The notes under the pieces were generated by a model, which had not been told where the DNA came from, did no database searches, and saw only the letters and a list, made by a program, of their open reading frames with translations. Below, piece by piece: positions 1 to 8,391 of a stretch of 64,000 bases of DNA. How positions within the stretch are numbered: position 1 is the first letter of the stretch; each line of letters opens with the position of its first letter. Made by a program: the position numbers and the translations under genes. This stretch comes from JAAYCI01 sp964370045 (lineage in GTDB: Bacteria; Bacillota; Clostridia; Oscillospirales; Ruminococcaceae). The stretch spans positions 1 to 64,000 of the forward strand of contig CAYJGZ010000003.1 in the NCBI GenBank assembly GCA_964370045.1. The letters run 5' to 3'.

Positions 1-151
1 CAAAGGCGGAGATGAGCGATATTTGGGGCGAAGCGCCGTCGTCATCGCCACCGCTACCGCCATCGCCACCGCTGGCAAAGACGCTAATCGGCGAGATGCC
101 AAGCAGTATCGCAAGTGTTAAAAACAGGGCCGCAAATCTTTTGGTTTTCAT
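1..151 (-). CDS. secreted repeat protein, N-terminal fragment (paralogue of the next gene)
   Basis: Only the first 50 codons are in the window; the gene continues beyond base 1. The visible part is a signal peptide (Lys-rich start, hydrophobic core, cleavage near an Ala-Ser-Gly-Gly stretch) followed by a Gly/Asp-rich linker and the start of a mature domain reading ASPQISLISAF. It matches the first 50 or so residues of the gene at 455-3484 almost residue for residue, with a slightly longer Gly/Asp linker. The upstream DNA to about base 228 also matches the DNA upstream of that gene. It is therefore a tandem paralogue, presumably another exported surface protein; its repeat content cannot be seen. 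Confidence 0.85.
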   Translation of the reverse strand, partial: MKTKRFAALFLTLAILLGISPISVFASGGDGGSGGDDDGASPQISLISAF

Positions 152-206
152 GAAAAGTCCTCTTTTCGGGGTATTTATGCGCAAGTGGGTAGCGTATACA
201 TTGTAG

Positions 207-212
207 ATTATA
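207..212 (-). promoter_or_regulatory. extended -10 promoter of the partial secreted-protein gene
   Basis: On the minus strand TATAAT is preceded by TGA, giving an extended -10 (TGnTATAAT), about 55 bases before the ATG at 151. No good -35 is visible. The same block, base for base apart from a few changes, precedes the paralogue at 3484. Confidence 0.5.
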
Positions 213-298
213 TCATATTGAGTGGGGGAAGGGAACACAAATACAACACAAAATAGTGTGACTTTTTCAAAAAAAAGCTACATAATATGTTGCACTAA

Positions 299-336
299 AA
301 ACGACCTCTCTCATTTTCAGAGAAAGGCCGCTTTGG
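299..336 (-). terminator. probable terminator downstream of the repeat-protein gene
   Basis: Read on the minus strand, a TTTCTCT/AGAGAGG stem with a short A-rich loop is followed by GTTTTT. It lies about 120 bases past the stop codon at 455, after a second, GC-rich palindrome at 365-434. Confidence 0.5.
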
Positions 337-364
337 GCATGTGTTTCTTTAGTTAAATGACAAC

Positions 365-434
365 AATTTAGGCAAAGAATAAGATATCCCCCCGCCTGCG
401 GCGGGGGGATATACTAAAAAGTTAAACCTAAATT
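365..434. repeat. 70-bp palindromic element with GC-rich core hairpin
   Basis: AATTTAGG at 365-372 is inverted as CCTAAATT at 427-434. Between them is a near-perfect hairpin, ATATCCCCCCGCC-TGC-GGCGGGGGGATAT. The CGCCTGCGGCG core recurs in hairpins near 14620, 58055 and 61015. It begins about 20 bases beyond the stop codon of the repeat-protein gene. The flanks do not match the elements at 14.6 and 61.0 kb, so it may be a separate family sharing the core, or a strong intrinsic structure. Confidence 0.6.
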
Positions 435-454
435 TTGAACTACCTACGCCGATA

Positions 455-3400
455 CTATGCGTACACCCCAGTCTGTGGGCTAAGCACCGTGGTAGTGCCC
501 GACGTTCCACGTGAAGCCCAGTCCACCACCACGCTGTACACCGAGAAGCTTGTGGGGGCAAACTCCACATAGCCATCAAAGCACACAGCATCGTACTTCT
601 CTATGCTGCCGTCCGCCTTTTCGTGCAGTACCCACGCTTTGTCCTGTGGGGTGATGCCCGGCACGTCGATGCGTATGCGTGTGTTTGCGCCGGGCTGTGC
701 GGCTGTTCCGTCTGCTGTGTTCACCAGCGTTAAATCGGCGATGTAGATAATCTCGCCGGTGAGGCCTGCGTCTACTGCCGCCTGCTTCATCTTGTTGAGC
801 GTGTCGGCCGACACAGGCGTGCCCGTGCCCTCAAGGCGTGTGCCTGCAGGTAGGGTGGAGCTGCCCGTGTTGAGAGTGCCGCTGGGGTTATAGGGGAAGT
901 CGGCGGAGGAAGAGCCGGAGGAACTGGAAGCATTTTCCGTCCAGCTTGCGGTTGCCGTTTTGTTAGCGGCATAGTTCCACACGGTGGTGCTTGTGATGCT
1001 TTGTCCGTCTACCATCCACCCAGTAAAGGTATAGCCTGTTTTGGTGGGGGTGGGCAGGGTGCCGATGGCCGCATCGTACGTAACGCTCATGTCGGCCGCT
1101 GCTCCGCTTCCGCCGTTTACATCAAAAGAAAGTGTGTAGGTATTGGGCGTCCAGCTTGCTGTTGCCGTTTTGTTGGCATCATAGTTCCACAGGGTGGCGC
1201 TTGTGATGCTTTGGCCGTCTATCGTCCAGCCGTTAAAGGTATATCCCGTTCTTGTGGGGGTGGGCAGGGTGCCGATGGCCGCATCGTACGTAACGCTCAT
1301 GTCGGCCGCTGCTCCGCTTCCGCCGTTTACATCAAAAGAAAGTGTAAAGGGATTTCCTTCAAATTTAGCATATAAATCTAAGTTTCCGGTTACATTTTGC
1401 GTGAAATCGTATTTGTTTGTAAGGGCGCTGTCTGTATACCAACCGACGAATGTATAGTTTGTTGCCTCGGGGGTTGCCGGCCTGCCTGTTGGGCTGCCGC
1501 CTACCACGCCTTGAGCAGGCGGCATGTAGGTGGTGGTTATGCCCGTGTCGCTTATGAACGTAACCGTGTAGCCAGGGGTGCCGCCGCCGCCGCCAAAATT
1601 TAAGGGGATGAGTGTATAATCGGAAAATGCGTTATCTTGCCCCGTGAAGGTGTTTCTTTGCGCGTTCGGCGCGTCATTCCCGTTGATAATAGACTGTGCG
1701 CTTCTGCTTTGGCCCGCCGCTAAGCCTGCACCGTTAAATGTGCCTTCAAACGAGGAGTTACCCCCTTGTGTTGGCACTCCTTGGGTAAACCGAAAAACTT
1801 CGTTTATAACAAGGTTCGTTCCTGCACTTTGAAACATTCCGGCGGCGAATTGGTCTCCTATGGAAGCAAGTACATCACTCTGCGGCAGGTTGAAGTTTGC
1901 GCCCATGCTTTCGAGGTTTGTGCAGCTGCTGAACATTTGGGCTGCAAAACTGTCTCCTATGGAAGCAAGTACATCACTCTGCGGCAGGTTGAAGTTTGCG
2001 CCCATGCTTGTAAGTCCTATGCAACCTCTAAACATGGCGTATGCAAAGCTTTCCCCGATGCTCGCCAGTGCGGCACTCTGCGGCATGGTGAAGTTTGCGC
2101 CCATGCTTTGGAGGTTTTCACACTGGTTAAACATCCCGCTTGCAAAATAATCTCCGATGCTCGCCAGTGCGGCACTCTGCGGCAGGTTGAAGTTTGCGCC
2201 CATGCTTTGGAGTTTTTTGCAACCGTTAAATATGTAGTATGCAAAATCATTTCCTATTTCAGTAAGTACGGCACTTTGCGGCAGGTTGAAGTTTGCGCCC
2301 ATGCTTTGGAGGTTTGTGCAACCGGCAAACATATCACTTGCAAAATGATCTCCGATGGACCTAAGTTCGCCCCCCTGCGGCAGGGTAAAGCGGTCGTCTA
2401 TGCTTACAAGTGAGGTGCTTACCGCAAACATCTTGTTTGCAAAATTGTTTCCGATGGTCTTGACACTCTCCCAGCCGTAAGAAAAGCCGGGGCCGATGCT
2501 CGTTAAATTTGTGCACCCATAAAATGCCTCTGTCCATTCGTAGTGTATCTGCGCTGTGTCGCTTGTTATTTGCGCCTGTGTGCGTGTCATCAGGGGGGTG
2601 AAGCCCGAAAGGATGGCCGTTACTTTGGCTTTGTTTGCGGGTTCATTGGCTTTGCCCGCCGAATCCTCCACTGGGAAATGCTCGAAACCAAAGGCCGCCA
2701 GCCATGCCTCGTTGTTGGCTGTACTGTCGCCCGCATTGGTTGCGTTGTTTGTGATGGTGATGGTGTAGGTGCCGGCGTCTGTGTAGGTGTGGGGGATGCC
2801 GTCGGAAGTGAAGGCGTTTGGGTTGCCCAGGTTGGCACTGCCCGGGTCGGCAACGCCGTTGTACCATACTTCCGGTGCGCCCTCGCCCCAATCTATGCTC
2901 CAGTTGTAGGGTTTTCCGTAGGTGGCAGAATCCGGATTTGTCCCCGAACCGCCGGAGAGGGGGATGTAGAATACTAAGTCATCGGTGGTCAAGGCATCTC
3001 CATCGTCCGCTACGGTCACTTGAAAGCTAAAGCTTTCCGGTGCGGGGTTGCTTGCAGGCTGTGGCGCATGCAAAAGCGCCTCGCCCACCTGCACCTTTTG
3101 GCTGGGCAAAATAGCCTCGCCCGAGAGGGTGTAGCCCGCCGCAAGTGTCGGCTCGTAGTAAAATTCTGCTTGTGCCGCAGTGGAAAATGCGCCGTCCGCC
3201 GTGCCGGCGTACACCAAGCTCCACTCGGTCACGGGCACGCTCTCGCCTGCCGTGCCGTTTACGGTGGCGGACACAGCATCGGGAAAGCTGTCCATAATTT
3301 CCGCCTCGGTGCGTGTATCGCCTATTGCCACCTCGATTACATCAGGCTCAATGAATGCGGAGATGAGCGATATTTGGGGCGAAGCGCCGCCGTCATCGCC

Positions 3401-3484
3401 ACCGCTGGCAAGAACGCTAAGTGGTGAGATGCCAAGGAGCATTGCAAGTGTTAAAAATAGTGCTGCAAATCTTTTGGTTTTCAT
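455..3484 (-). CDS. secreted BspA-like leucine-rich and InlB B-repeat protein
   Basis: A 1009-residue exported protein. In order: a signal peptide (about 1-27); a Gly/Asp linker; an N-terminal region with a PKD-like stretch (IPHTYTDAGTYTITI, about 230-250); about six tandem 33-residue leucine-rich repeats of the pattern SMGANFNLPQ...IGD.FA..MF..C.NL; three InlB B-repeat (Flg_new) modules with the GYTFxGW signature; a Ser-rich linker; and a C-terminal domain ending SPQTGVYA. In Firmicutes SPQTG usually starts a sortase-type tail with a hydrophobic stretch and basic end, but here the stop follows three residues later, so anchoring is doubtful. BspA-like proteins commonly bind host or matrix proteins; that role is inference. 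Ribosome site AGAGG is seven bases before the ATG. Confidence 0.85.
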   Translation of the reverse strand: MKTKRFAALFLTLAMLLGISPLSVLASGGDDGGASPQISLISAFIEPDVIEVAIGDTRTEAEIMDSFPDAVSATVNGTAGESVPVTEWSLVYAGTADGAFSTAAQAEFYYEPTLAAGYTLSGEAILPSQKVQVGEALLHAPQPASNPAPESFSFQVTVADDGDALTTDDLVFYIPLSGGSGTNPDSATYGKPYNWSIDWGEGAPEVWYNGVADPGSANLGNPNAFTSDGIPHTYTDAGTYTITITNNATNAGDSTANNEAWLAAFGFEHFPVEDSAGKANEPANKAKVTAILSGFTPLMTRTQAQITSDTAQIHYEWTEAFYGCTNLTSIGPGFSYGWESVKTIGNNFANKMFAVSTSLVSIDDRFTLPQGGELRSIGDHFASDMFAGCTNLQSMGANFNLPQSAVLTEIGNDFAYYIFNGCKKLQSMGANFNLPQSAALASIGDYFASGMFNQCENLQSMGANFTMPQSAALASIGESFAYAMFRGCIGLTSMGANFNLPQSDVLASIGDSFAAQMFSSCTNLESMGANFNLPQSDVLASIGDQFAAGMFQSAGTNLVINEVFRFTQGVPTQGGNSSFEGTFNGAGLAAGQSRSAQSIINGNDAPNAQRNTFTGQDNAFSDYTLIPLNFGGGGGTPGYTVTFISDTGITTTYMPPAQGVVGGSPTGRPATPEATNYTFVGWYTDSALTNKYDFTQNVTGNLDLYAKFEGNPFTLSFDVNGGSGAAADMSVTYDAAIGTLPTPTRTGYTFNGWTIDGQSITSATLWNYDANKTATASWTPNTYTLSFDVNGGSGAAADMSVTYDAAIGTLPTPTKTGYTFTGWMVDGQSITSTTVWNYAANKTATASWTENASSSSGSSSADFPYNPSGTLNTGSSTLPAGTRLEGTGTPVSADTLNKMKQAAVDAGLTGEIIYIADLTLVNTADGTAAQPGANTRIRIDVPGITPQDKAWVLHEKADGSIEKYDAVCFDGYVEFAPTSFSVYSVVVDWASRGTSGTTTVLSPQTGVYA
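1051..1345 (-). repeat. DNA repeat encoding InlB B-modules
   Basis: A stretch of about 85 bases beginning at 1051 is repeated almost identically beginning at 1261, an offset of 210 bases or 70 codons. It encodes the FDVNGGSGAAADMSVTYDAA part of two neighbouring B-repeat modules. The near identity points to recent duplication or gene conversion. Confidence 0.85.
1840..2440 (-). repeat. 99-bp tandem repeats encoding leucine-rich units
   Basis: The marker GCCCATGCT recurs at about 1901, 2000, 2099, 2198 and 2297, exactly 99 bases (33 codons) apart. Two units (near 1855 and 1954) are nearly identical over more than 50 bases, while others have diverged. The array is translated in frame inside the secreted repeat protein. 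Confidence 0.9.
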
Positions 3485-3539
3485 GAAAAGTCCTCTTTTC
3501 GGGGTATTTATGCGCAGGTGGGTAGTGTATACATTGTAG

Positions 3540-3545
3540 ATTATA
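3540..3545 (-). promoter_or_regulatory. extended -10 promoter of the repeat-protein gene
   Basis: Minus-strand TGCTATAAT (extended -10) lies about 56 bases before the ATG at 3484. The DNA from the start codon to about 3565 duplicates that at 151-228, so the two paralogues probably share control. Confidence 0.5.
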
Positions 3546-3633
3546 GCATATTGGGCGAGGGAAGGGAACTGATATATTCTACAAAAAGCCTTGTTTTCTG
3601 TATGAGTAAATTCCCAAAGTAAATTCCACTTGA

Positions 3634-3852
3634 CAATTCAAGGGCGAAAAAGAAGATACCCTTTTGATTGAAACTTACCTTGGACGAACAGCAAGAACAG
3701 ACGAGCTACAAGCTTTTAACTCAAACAAGGCCTTCATTGATTTTCTTTGAAGCTTATGGGGCAAAACAAAGGTTGCCTTTGGGGAGTCGAAGTTTGAAGA
3801 TTATGCAATGGAACGCTACCTCAGAATGAAATCTTTTCTAAATTCGCTGTAG
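3634..3852 (+). pseudogene. degenerate coding remnant, family unknown
   Basis: One frame reads 72 codons with a single internal TGA at 3748-3750, giving ETYLGRTARTDELQAFNSN, a stop, then KTKVAFGESKFEDYAMERYL and a final TAG at 3850. The composition looks like real protein, with no low complexity, but no start codon or ribosome site precedes it. It fills the 650-base gap between the repeat-protein gene and the NADH oxidase terminator. I do not recognise the family. A decayed gene or the 3' end of a lost neighbour are both possible. Confidence 0.4.
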
Positions 3853-3958
3853 GTAGTGTCTACACGAGTTAAAGCTATATGATTTTAGGCGATTTTTCGC
3901 CACATTTCTCACTCACAAAATGCTCTTGCACCATTGTTTTAGGCAAGCATCAAATTTG

Positions 3959-4003
3959 AAAAGTGGTAGTCGCCTACTTTTGTATAGGCAACTACCACTT
4001 TTT
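3959..4003. terminator. bidirectional terminator downstream of NADH oxidase
   Basis: AAAAGTGGTAGT and ACTACCACTTTTT form a long stem, extended inward by GCCTA/TAGGC. T-runs are present on both strands. On the minus strand it ends the NADH oxidase transcript. Confidence 0.85.
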
Positions 4004-4139
4004 AATATACTTTGCTCATAAAGCCCACTTTTCATAGCCTGTGCTCAAATTTTACCACAAATGAGCCATTCTGCTATGTATGTTAGCCGGTAAAGCCATC
4101 GCCTTTTATAGTACATCTCTTCCGCTTTATTGACAAAAG

Positions 4140-5474
4140 CTACTCTGCCGTAAGTGCCGCCATAGTGATGTAGTTGTAAGGCTGGTTGAAGTGTGGCAGG
4201 AAGAAAATGTCCAAAAGCTTTAGTTTGTCTATCGTCACTTTTTCCTGTATCGCAAGCGAGAACATGTGAATAGCCATGGAAATATCCTGTGTGGATGCTA
4301 TTTGCGCGCCCAGTATCCTTCTGCTCTGCTTTTCGTACACGATGCGAATTTTAACCTTGCTGTTGTTCTCTGTCATGAATGCAGGCTTTTGGAAATCCTC
4401 AAAGTCGGTGTAAAGCACATCATACCCTGCCTTTTTGCACGCTTCAAGGTTTAGCCCGGTGGAAACCATGTTGTAACCAAAAATGCTTATGCCGTTGGAG
4501 CCTTGTACCCCGATGCTCTCAAGGGCGGTATTGCACACGTTGTGCCCCGCAACAACACCACTGCGAACGGCGTTTGTGGCAAGCGCAATATAGTTTACCG
4601 ACTCTGTAGCGTTGCTGTACACGGTGGCGCAGTCGCCTATTGCGTAAACATCCTCAAGGCTTGTTTTTTGGCACAGGTTCACCTTGTATGCGCCGTTGCC
4701 TATTTTCTCAATGGCGTCCTTGCCAAGTGCTGTATTTGGCTTAAAGCCTATCGCCATGACCACCATGTCCACATCATACTCGCCCTTGTCTGTCACCAAA
4801 GTTTGCACGTTTGTGTCGCCCTTCAGCTCCTTTACCGTCTCGCCGTAGTGCGTCTCTATGCCGTTTTTGCGCAAAACTTCGTCCATGTCGTCCGTGAACC
4901 ACGGGTCGTAGTATGTGGAAAGGCAGGTGTCTGCCATTTCAAACAGCATTGCGTTTTTGCCCCTGCGCTTTGCCGCCTCCACAATCTCAACACCAATGTA
5001 GCCCGCACCGATAACCGCAACATTCTTAACGCTCGCAATATCCATGCACGCATCCGCTTTTTGGCCGTCCTGGTACAGCTTCACGCTCTGCACATTGCCA
5101 AGGTCCATGCCGTTAATTTTGGGCTGAATGGGCAAAGAACCTGTGGCCAGCACCAGCTTGTCGTAGCTCTCCTCTATCGTGTTGCCCTGTAGGTCCTTTG
5201 CGTACACAACTTTCGCATCAAAATCTATATCATACACTTCGGTCTGCATGTATATTTTCGCACCCTTTTGGGCAAGCGCCGCATCGGAGGAGTAAAACAG
5301 CTTCTCCGGCCCATCAATCTGCTTGCCCAGCCACAGCGCCGTTCCGCACCCGAGGTAGCTTATGTTTGAGTTACGCTCAAATATAACCAGCTCGTTGCCT
5401 TTGTAATTGTCCAGTATCGTGTTTGCACACGCAGTACCCGCATGGTTTGTTCCTACCAGTACAATCTTACTCAT
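4140..5474 (-). CDS. nox: NADH oxidase (H2O-forming type)
   Basis: Flavoprotein of the class II pyridine nucleotide-disulfide reductase family, 444 residues. It shows an N-terminal FAD Rossmann motif (VLVGTNHAGTA), the redox cysteine in YLGCGTALW near residue 42, an NADH-binding GAGYIGVE near 155-165, a second FAD motif (AIGDCATV), and the C-terminal dimerisation signature FFLPHFNQPYNY. The single Cys and NHAGTA follow water-forming Nox enzymes of streptococci and clostridia, which reduce O2 to water with NADH; CoA-disulfide reductase is the nearest alternative. The ATG at 5474 has AGAGG eight bases upstream and is preferred over an in-frame TTG six bases earlier. It is monocistronic and likely gives oxygen tolerance to an anaerobe. 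Confidence 0.9.
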   Translation of the reverse strand: MSKIVLVGTNHAGTACANTILDNYKGNELVIFERNSNISYLGCGTALWLGKQIDGPEKLFYSSDAALAQKGAKIYMQTEVYDIDFDAKVVYAKDLQGNTIEESYDKLVLATGSLPIQPKINGMDLGNVQSVKLYQDGQKADACMDIASVKNVAVIGAGYIGVEIVEAAKRRGKNAMLFEMADTCLSTYYDPWFTDDMDEVLRKNGIETHYGETVKELKGDTNVQTLVTDKGEYDVDMVVMAIGFKPNTALGKDAIEKIGNGAYKVNLCQKTSLEDVYAIGDCATVYSNATESVNYIALATNAVRSGVVAGHNVCNTALESIGVQGSNGISIFGYNMVSTGLNLEACKKAGYDVLYTDFEDFQKPAFMTENNSKVKIRIVYEKQSRRILGAQIASTQDISMAIHMFSLAIQEKVTIDKLKLLDIFFLPHFNQPYNYITMAALTAE

Positions 5475-5673
5475 AAACAATACCTCTTTTCAAAATGTTT
5501 GTTTCCAACCTCGCCAGCCTATGCTTAAAAATGTCGTAATAACTTTAGCACTACTTTCTATTTCATCTACATGTAGCACCGCCTCAATTAGGACATGTTC
5601 CTATTAAATCATATTTTTCTTAAAATAAAAAGCTTTTTTTGAAAAAAAAGAAAAAAAATCGCATTACAAAAAA

Positions 5674-5712
5674 AGAACCGAGCCCTCCTTACTTTGAGGA
5701 TGCTCGGTTTTT
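5674..5712 (-). terminator. terminator overlapping the methyltransferase 3' end
   Basis: On the minus strand AACCGAGC pairs with GCTCGGTT around an inner ATCCTC..GAGG pairing, then TCTTTTTTT follows. The stop codon at 5689 lies inside the hairpin. Confidence 0.85.
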
Positions 5713-6420
5713 CGTGTACAAAATATGGTTGAAGTAGGCTATTTTTATAAAGTCCTCATCCTGCGAAAGCTTATTCTCAATCTCAAACATATCCTGCGCC
5801 CAGTTCTCATTGCTTTGAACTTTTGCATCGTGCAGGCTGGCAAGCGTCCGTATACCGTAAATCTTTTGGATGTCAAGACTGTTTTCGCACCACTTGTCTA
5901 CATCTTCATTTTGAAAATACTTTATGTCTCCGAACGCACTTGAGTAGGAAAATCCACCCTTCATAAGCGCATTTGCGTCCGTAATATTATAGTCCTGCAC
6001 CACCGCCTGAACGAGGCGTCCGTTTCTGTTGTGCCTCACAAGTGACAGTGTGCCGCCCTTTTTTAGCACACGTATTAGTTGCGCCAATATGTCCTTTGGG
6101 TTTGGAACAAACTCCAGCACCAAATGGCACACAACAACCTCAAATGTCTCATCCTCCATATTTTCAAGCACTTCTATGCCACCGCAGCGCTGGGTATACT
6201 CTACCGATTTTTCACAGGCGGCTATCATGTCGCTGTTGTACTCTACCGCCGTTACATCGTTGTTTTTTGCCAAAAAACTTGTGGTAAATCCAAACCCACT
6301 GCCGAAATCCAGCACCTTTTTTCCCTTGATATCCTTTAGCTGCTCCTGCACCGTCCTGTAAAAAAGCTTTCCCAGCGGCGAAACCGTATAGTCATAATAT
6401 AGCTTCATGCCCTCATCCAC
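5689..6420 (-). CDS. class I SAM-dependent methyltransferase
   Basis: A Rossmann-fold methyltransferase with the SAM-binding motif VLDFGSGFGF (motif I), an acidic residue after the second strand (VTAVEYN), VVVCHLVLEF (motif IV) and a LKKGGTLSLV motif typical of the SmtA/CmoM/UbiE-like group. The substrate cannot be told from sequence. I choose a GTG start at 6420 because a perfect AGGAGG lies seven bases upstream; an earlier TTG at 6453 has no ribosome site. That gives 243 residues, normal for the family. It stands alone with its own terminator. Confidence 0.8.
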   Translation of the reverse strand: MDEGMKLYYDYTVSPLGKLFYRTVQEQLKDIKGKKVLDFGSGFGFTTSFLAKNNDVTAVEYNSDMIAACEKSVEYTQRCGGIEVLENMEDETFEVVVCHLVLEFVPNPKDILAQLIRVLKKGGTLSLVRHNRNGRLVQAVVQDYNITDANALMKGGFSYSSAFGDIKYFQNEDVDKWCENSLDIQKIYGIRTLASLHDAKVQSNENWAQDMFEIENKLSQDEDFIKIAYFNHILYTKNRASSK

Positions 6421-6698
6421 AACATTTCCTCCTATAGCGATGTTTTCACCCAACTGAAGCGCTTTATAAAAAAGCTTATCGCTTGTCTCTTCGTTCTAAA
6501 AAAACAGCACTTTTTATGTGCAGTTTTTTTTACTTATATGTTTATAACTGCTGTTGCTATCACTGGTATTGCCCTTAATCACAGCTTTCTCTGCAACATA
6601 TCTCACGCCATGAATTCTACCACAAACGGTGTCTAATGTGAATAGTTTTATGCTCTCAATGTCACTAAGATATTCCTACCGAGAAGATGTTCAGCGTG

Positions 6699-6727
6699 TT
6701 GCAATTCCACATAATTTTTGCTATACT
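6699..6727 (+). promoter_or_regulatory. sigma-A promoter of the pseudouridine synthase gene
   Basis: TTGCAA, 17 bases, TATACT. The predicted transcript starts near 6734, which rules out start codons upstream of that point and supports the ATG at 6756. Confidence 0.7.
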
Positions 6728-6755
6728 CTGCACATCCTATATAAAAGGGGTGCAC

Positions 6756-7664
6756 ATGACACAGCTTTTGCACGAAGGCACGGAAGAAATACGCTTAGAT
6801 GCTTTTATCCGCAGGCACTTTCCCTCCCTTTCCACAGGGGCACTGCACAAGTACCTGCGCCAAAACAAAATAAAGCTCAACCAGAAAAAGTGTCCTCTTT
6901 CCACCACGCTTAACCAAGGGGACGTTGTGCGCCTTTACCTACCTGATGAGGTGCTGAACTTTTTGCCAAGCTTACGCATAGTGTACGAGGACGAGGGCCT
7001 GCTTGCGGTGGATAAGCCCGCCGGCATTGCGTGCATAGACGAAAGTAACGTGCACCTAATGGCGTGTGTTTCGCGCTATTTCGCAAGCACCAAACCTGCA
7101 TCGCCGAGTGATTATTCCCCTGCGCTTTGCCACAGACTGGACACCGGCACAAGCGGTATTGTGCTCATCGCCAAGACCCCCGAGGTGCACACATTCGTCA
7201 CCACACTTTTGCGCAAAAAAGAGCTACGCAAAATATATTTGGGCATGAGCTACGGGCATCCCACTCCCCCAAGCGCAACGCTGAGCGGCTGGCACCTAAA
7301 GGATGCAAAAAGCGGCTTTGTACGTGTTGTGCAAAGCTCTGCCCATGGCGCAAAGCCTATTGAAACCCGCTACGAAACTGCAATGCTACGTGATGAATTT
7401 GCTTACTTGCGCATATTTCCGCTCACAGGCCGCACGCACCAAATTCGTGTGCACTTAGCCTCCATAGGCACACCGCTTGTGGGCGACTCAAAGTACGGCA
7501 ACAACCTTTTGAACCGCAAAATGCGTTGCCGCTATCAATGCCTGTGCGCTCACCAGGTGATTTTTCCGCTCATCACAGACGATGCCCTTGCACAATACAG
7601 CAATCTCAAACTCACCTGCGACTATCCTTGGTTTTGGCAGGATGCGCTGGGTAATTCACGTTAA
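6756..7664 (+). CDS. RluA-family pseudouridine synthase
   Basis: Isomerises uridine to pseudouridine in RNA. The 302-residue protein has an N-terminal S4-like RNA-binding segment (LDAFIRRHFPSLSTGALHKY), then the catalytic domain with HRLDTGTSG, whose Asp is the family nucleophile, followed by LRKIYLGMSYG and the RTHQIRVHL motif. These are hallmarks of the RluA/RluC/RluD group; the target site (23S rRNA or tRNA) is not determined. AAGGGG lies five bases before the ATG. An in-frame ATG at 6687 sits upstream of the promoter and is rejected. No partner gene shares its strand nearby. Confidence 0.9.
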   Translation: MTQLLHEGTEEIRLDAFIRRHFPSLSTGALHKYLRQNKIKLNQKKCPLSTTLNQGDVVRLYLPDEVLNFLPSLRIVYEDEGLLAVDKPAGIACIDESNVHLMACVSRYFASTKPASPSDYSPALCHRLDTGTSGIVLIAKTPEVHTFVTTLLRKKELRKIYLGMSYGHPTPPSATLSGWHLKDAKSGFVRVVQSSAHGAKPIETRYETAMLRDEFAYLRIFPLTGRTHQIRVHLASIGTPLVGDSKYGNNLLNRKMRCRYQCLCAHQVIFPLITDDALAQYSNLKLTCDYPWFWQDALGNSR

Positions 7665-7796
7665 TATGTGTGATTTTTTAGTATATATACCGATCTAACT
7701 TCACACTATTCTACAAATTAAATTTTATTATATATTTATTCAACATCAACTATTTTTATATATGATATTTTAGCATATGTGATTTTACGACAAAAA

Positions 7797-7839
7797 AACA
7801 GCCCACAGTGAAAGTTTCAAGTCTTCCCTGTGGGCTGTA
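7797..7839 (-). terminator. terminator of hpf
   Basis: On the minus strand ACAGCCCACAG pairs with CTGTGGGCTGT, then TTTTTTTG. It lies just past the hpf stop at 7873. Confidence 0.85.
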
Positions 7840-7872
7840 CCTATTTATGCTTTAGCTACAAGCAGTCGCACT

Positions 7873-8391
7873 TTAACGCTCGGGAATTAGCACGCCGTAG
7901 CTTCCGTCATTCCTTGCATACACCGCATTTATTTCGTCCGTATCTGCATTGCGGAAAAGGTAAAAGCTGTGCGCCAGCATGTTCATCTGAAGGATTGCCT
8001 CATCTATAGTGGCAGGCTTTACCACAAAACGCTTTTCACGTATCAGGTGGTAGCTCTCCTCCTCCACAGTCTCCTCGTCCTCCTGCACAGGTATACTGCG
8101 CTGTAGGCGCTCGCTGAGCTTCTTGCGGTTTTTGATAATATTTTTTGTTAAAACATCTGCGGCCAGCTCAAACGCTTCCTCCATTTGGTCCGCAGTGCGC
8201 TCCGCTCTCGCCACAAATGCGCCATCTCGCACTGTAATCTCCACCTTGTGGTAGTTCTTTTCCACATTTACAGTCACGTTTGCCTGTGCGTCCTCACCAA
8301 AGAATTTGTCCAGCTTTGCAAGCCGCTTTTCCACCCTTGCGTTAAAGCTATCCTTCAGTGCCACTTTACGTCCGTTACATGTCGTGTTCAT
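7873..8391 (-). CDS. hpf: ribosome hibernation promoting factor, long form
   Basis: Binds the 30S subunit and drives 100S ribosome dimers in slow growth. The 172 residues comprise an N-terminal HPF/RaiA fold (MNTTCNGRKVALKDSFNARVEK, with a basic LAKLDKFF helix), an acidic linker, and the long-form C-terminal dimerisation domain (FVVKPATIDEAILQMNMLAHSFYLFRN). The ATG at 8391 has GGGAGG seven bases before it; a 16-codon extension upstream lacks any site. It follows the mazG-yabR block on the same strand but has its own terminator. Confidence 0.93.
   Translation of the reverse strand: MNTTCNGRKVALKDSFNARVEKRLAKLDKFFGEDAQANVTVNVEKNYHKVEITVRDGAFVARAERTADQMEEAFELAADVLTKNIIKNRKKLSERLQRSIPVQEDEETVEEESYHLIREKRFVVKPATIDEAILQMNMLAHSFYLFRNADTDEINAVYARNDGSYGVLIPER

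Noticed and set aside
1840..2440. Regularly spaced 99-bp repeats resembling a CRISPR or satellite array
   Set aside because: The spacing is a multiple of three and the repeats are translated in frame as leucine-rich units; there are no short identical repeats with unique spacers.
3841..3880. GTGTCTACAC near 3858 as another copy of the palindromic element
   Set aside because: Only the short terminal-like word matches; none of the internal segments (CTTAACGTA, ATTCTAAAT, core hairpin) is present.
6687..6755. Upstream ATG extending the pseudouridine synthase by 23 codons
   Set aside because: It lies upstream of a good promoter and has no ribosome site; the ATG at 6756 has one.
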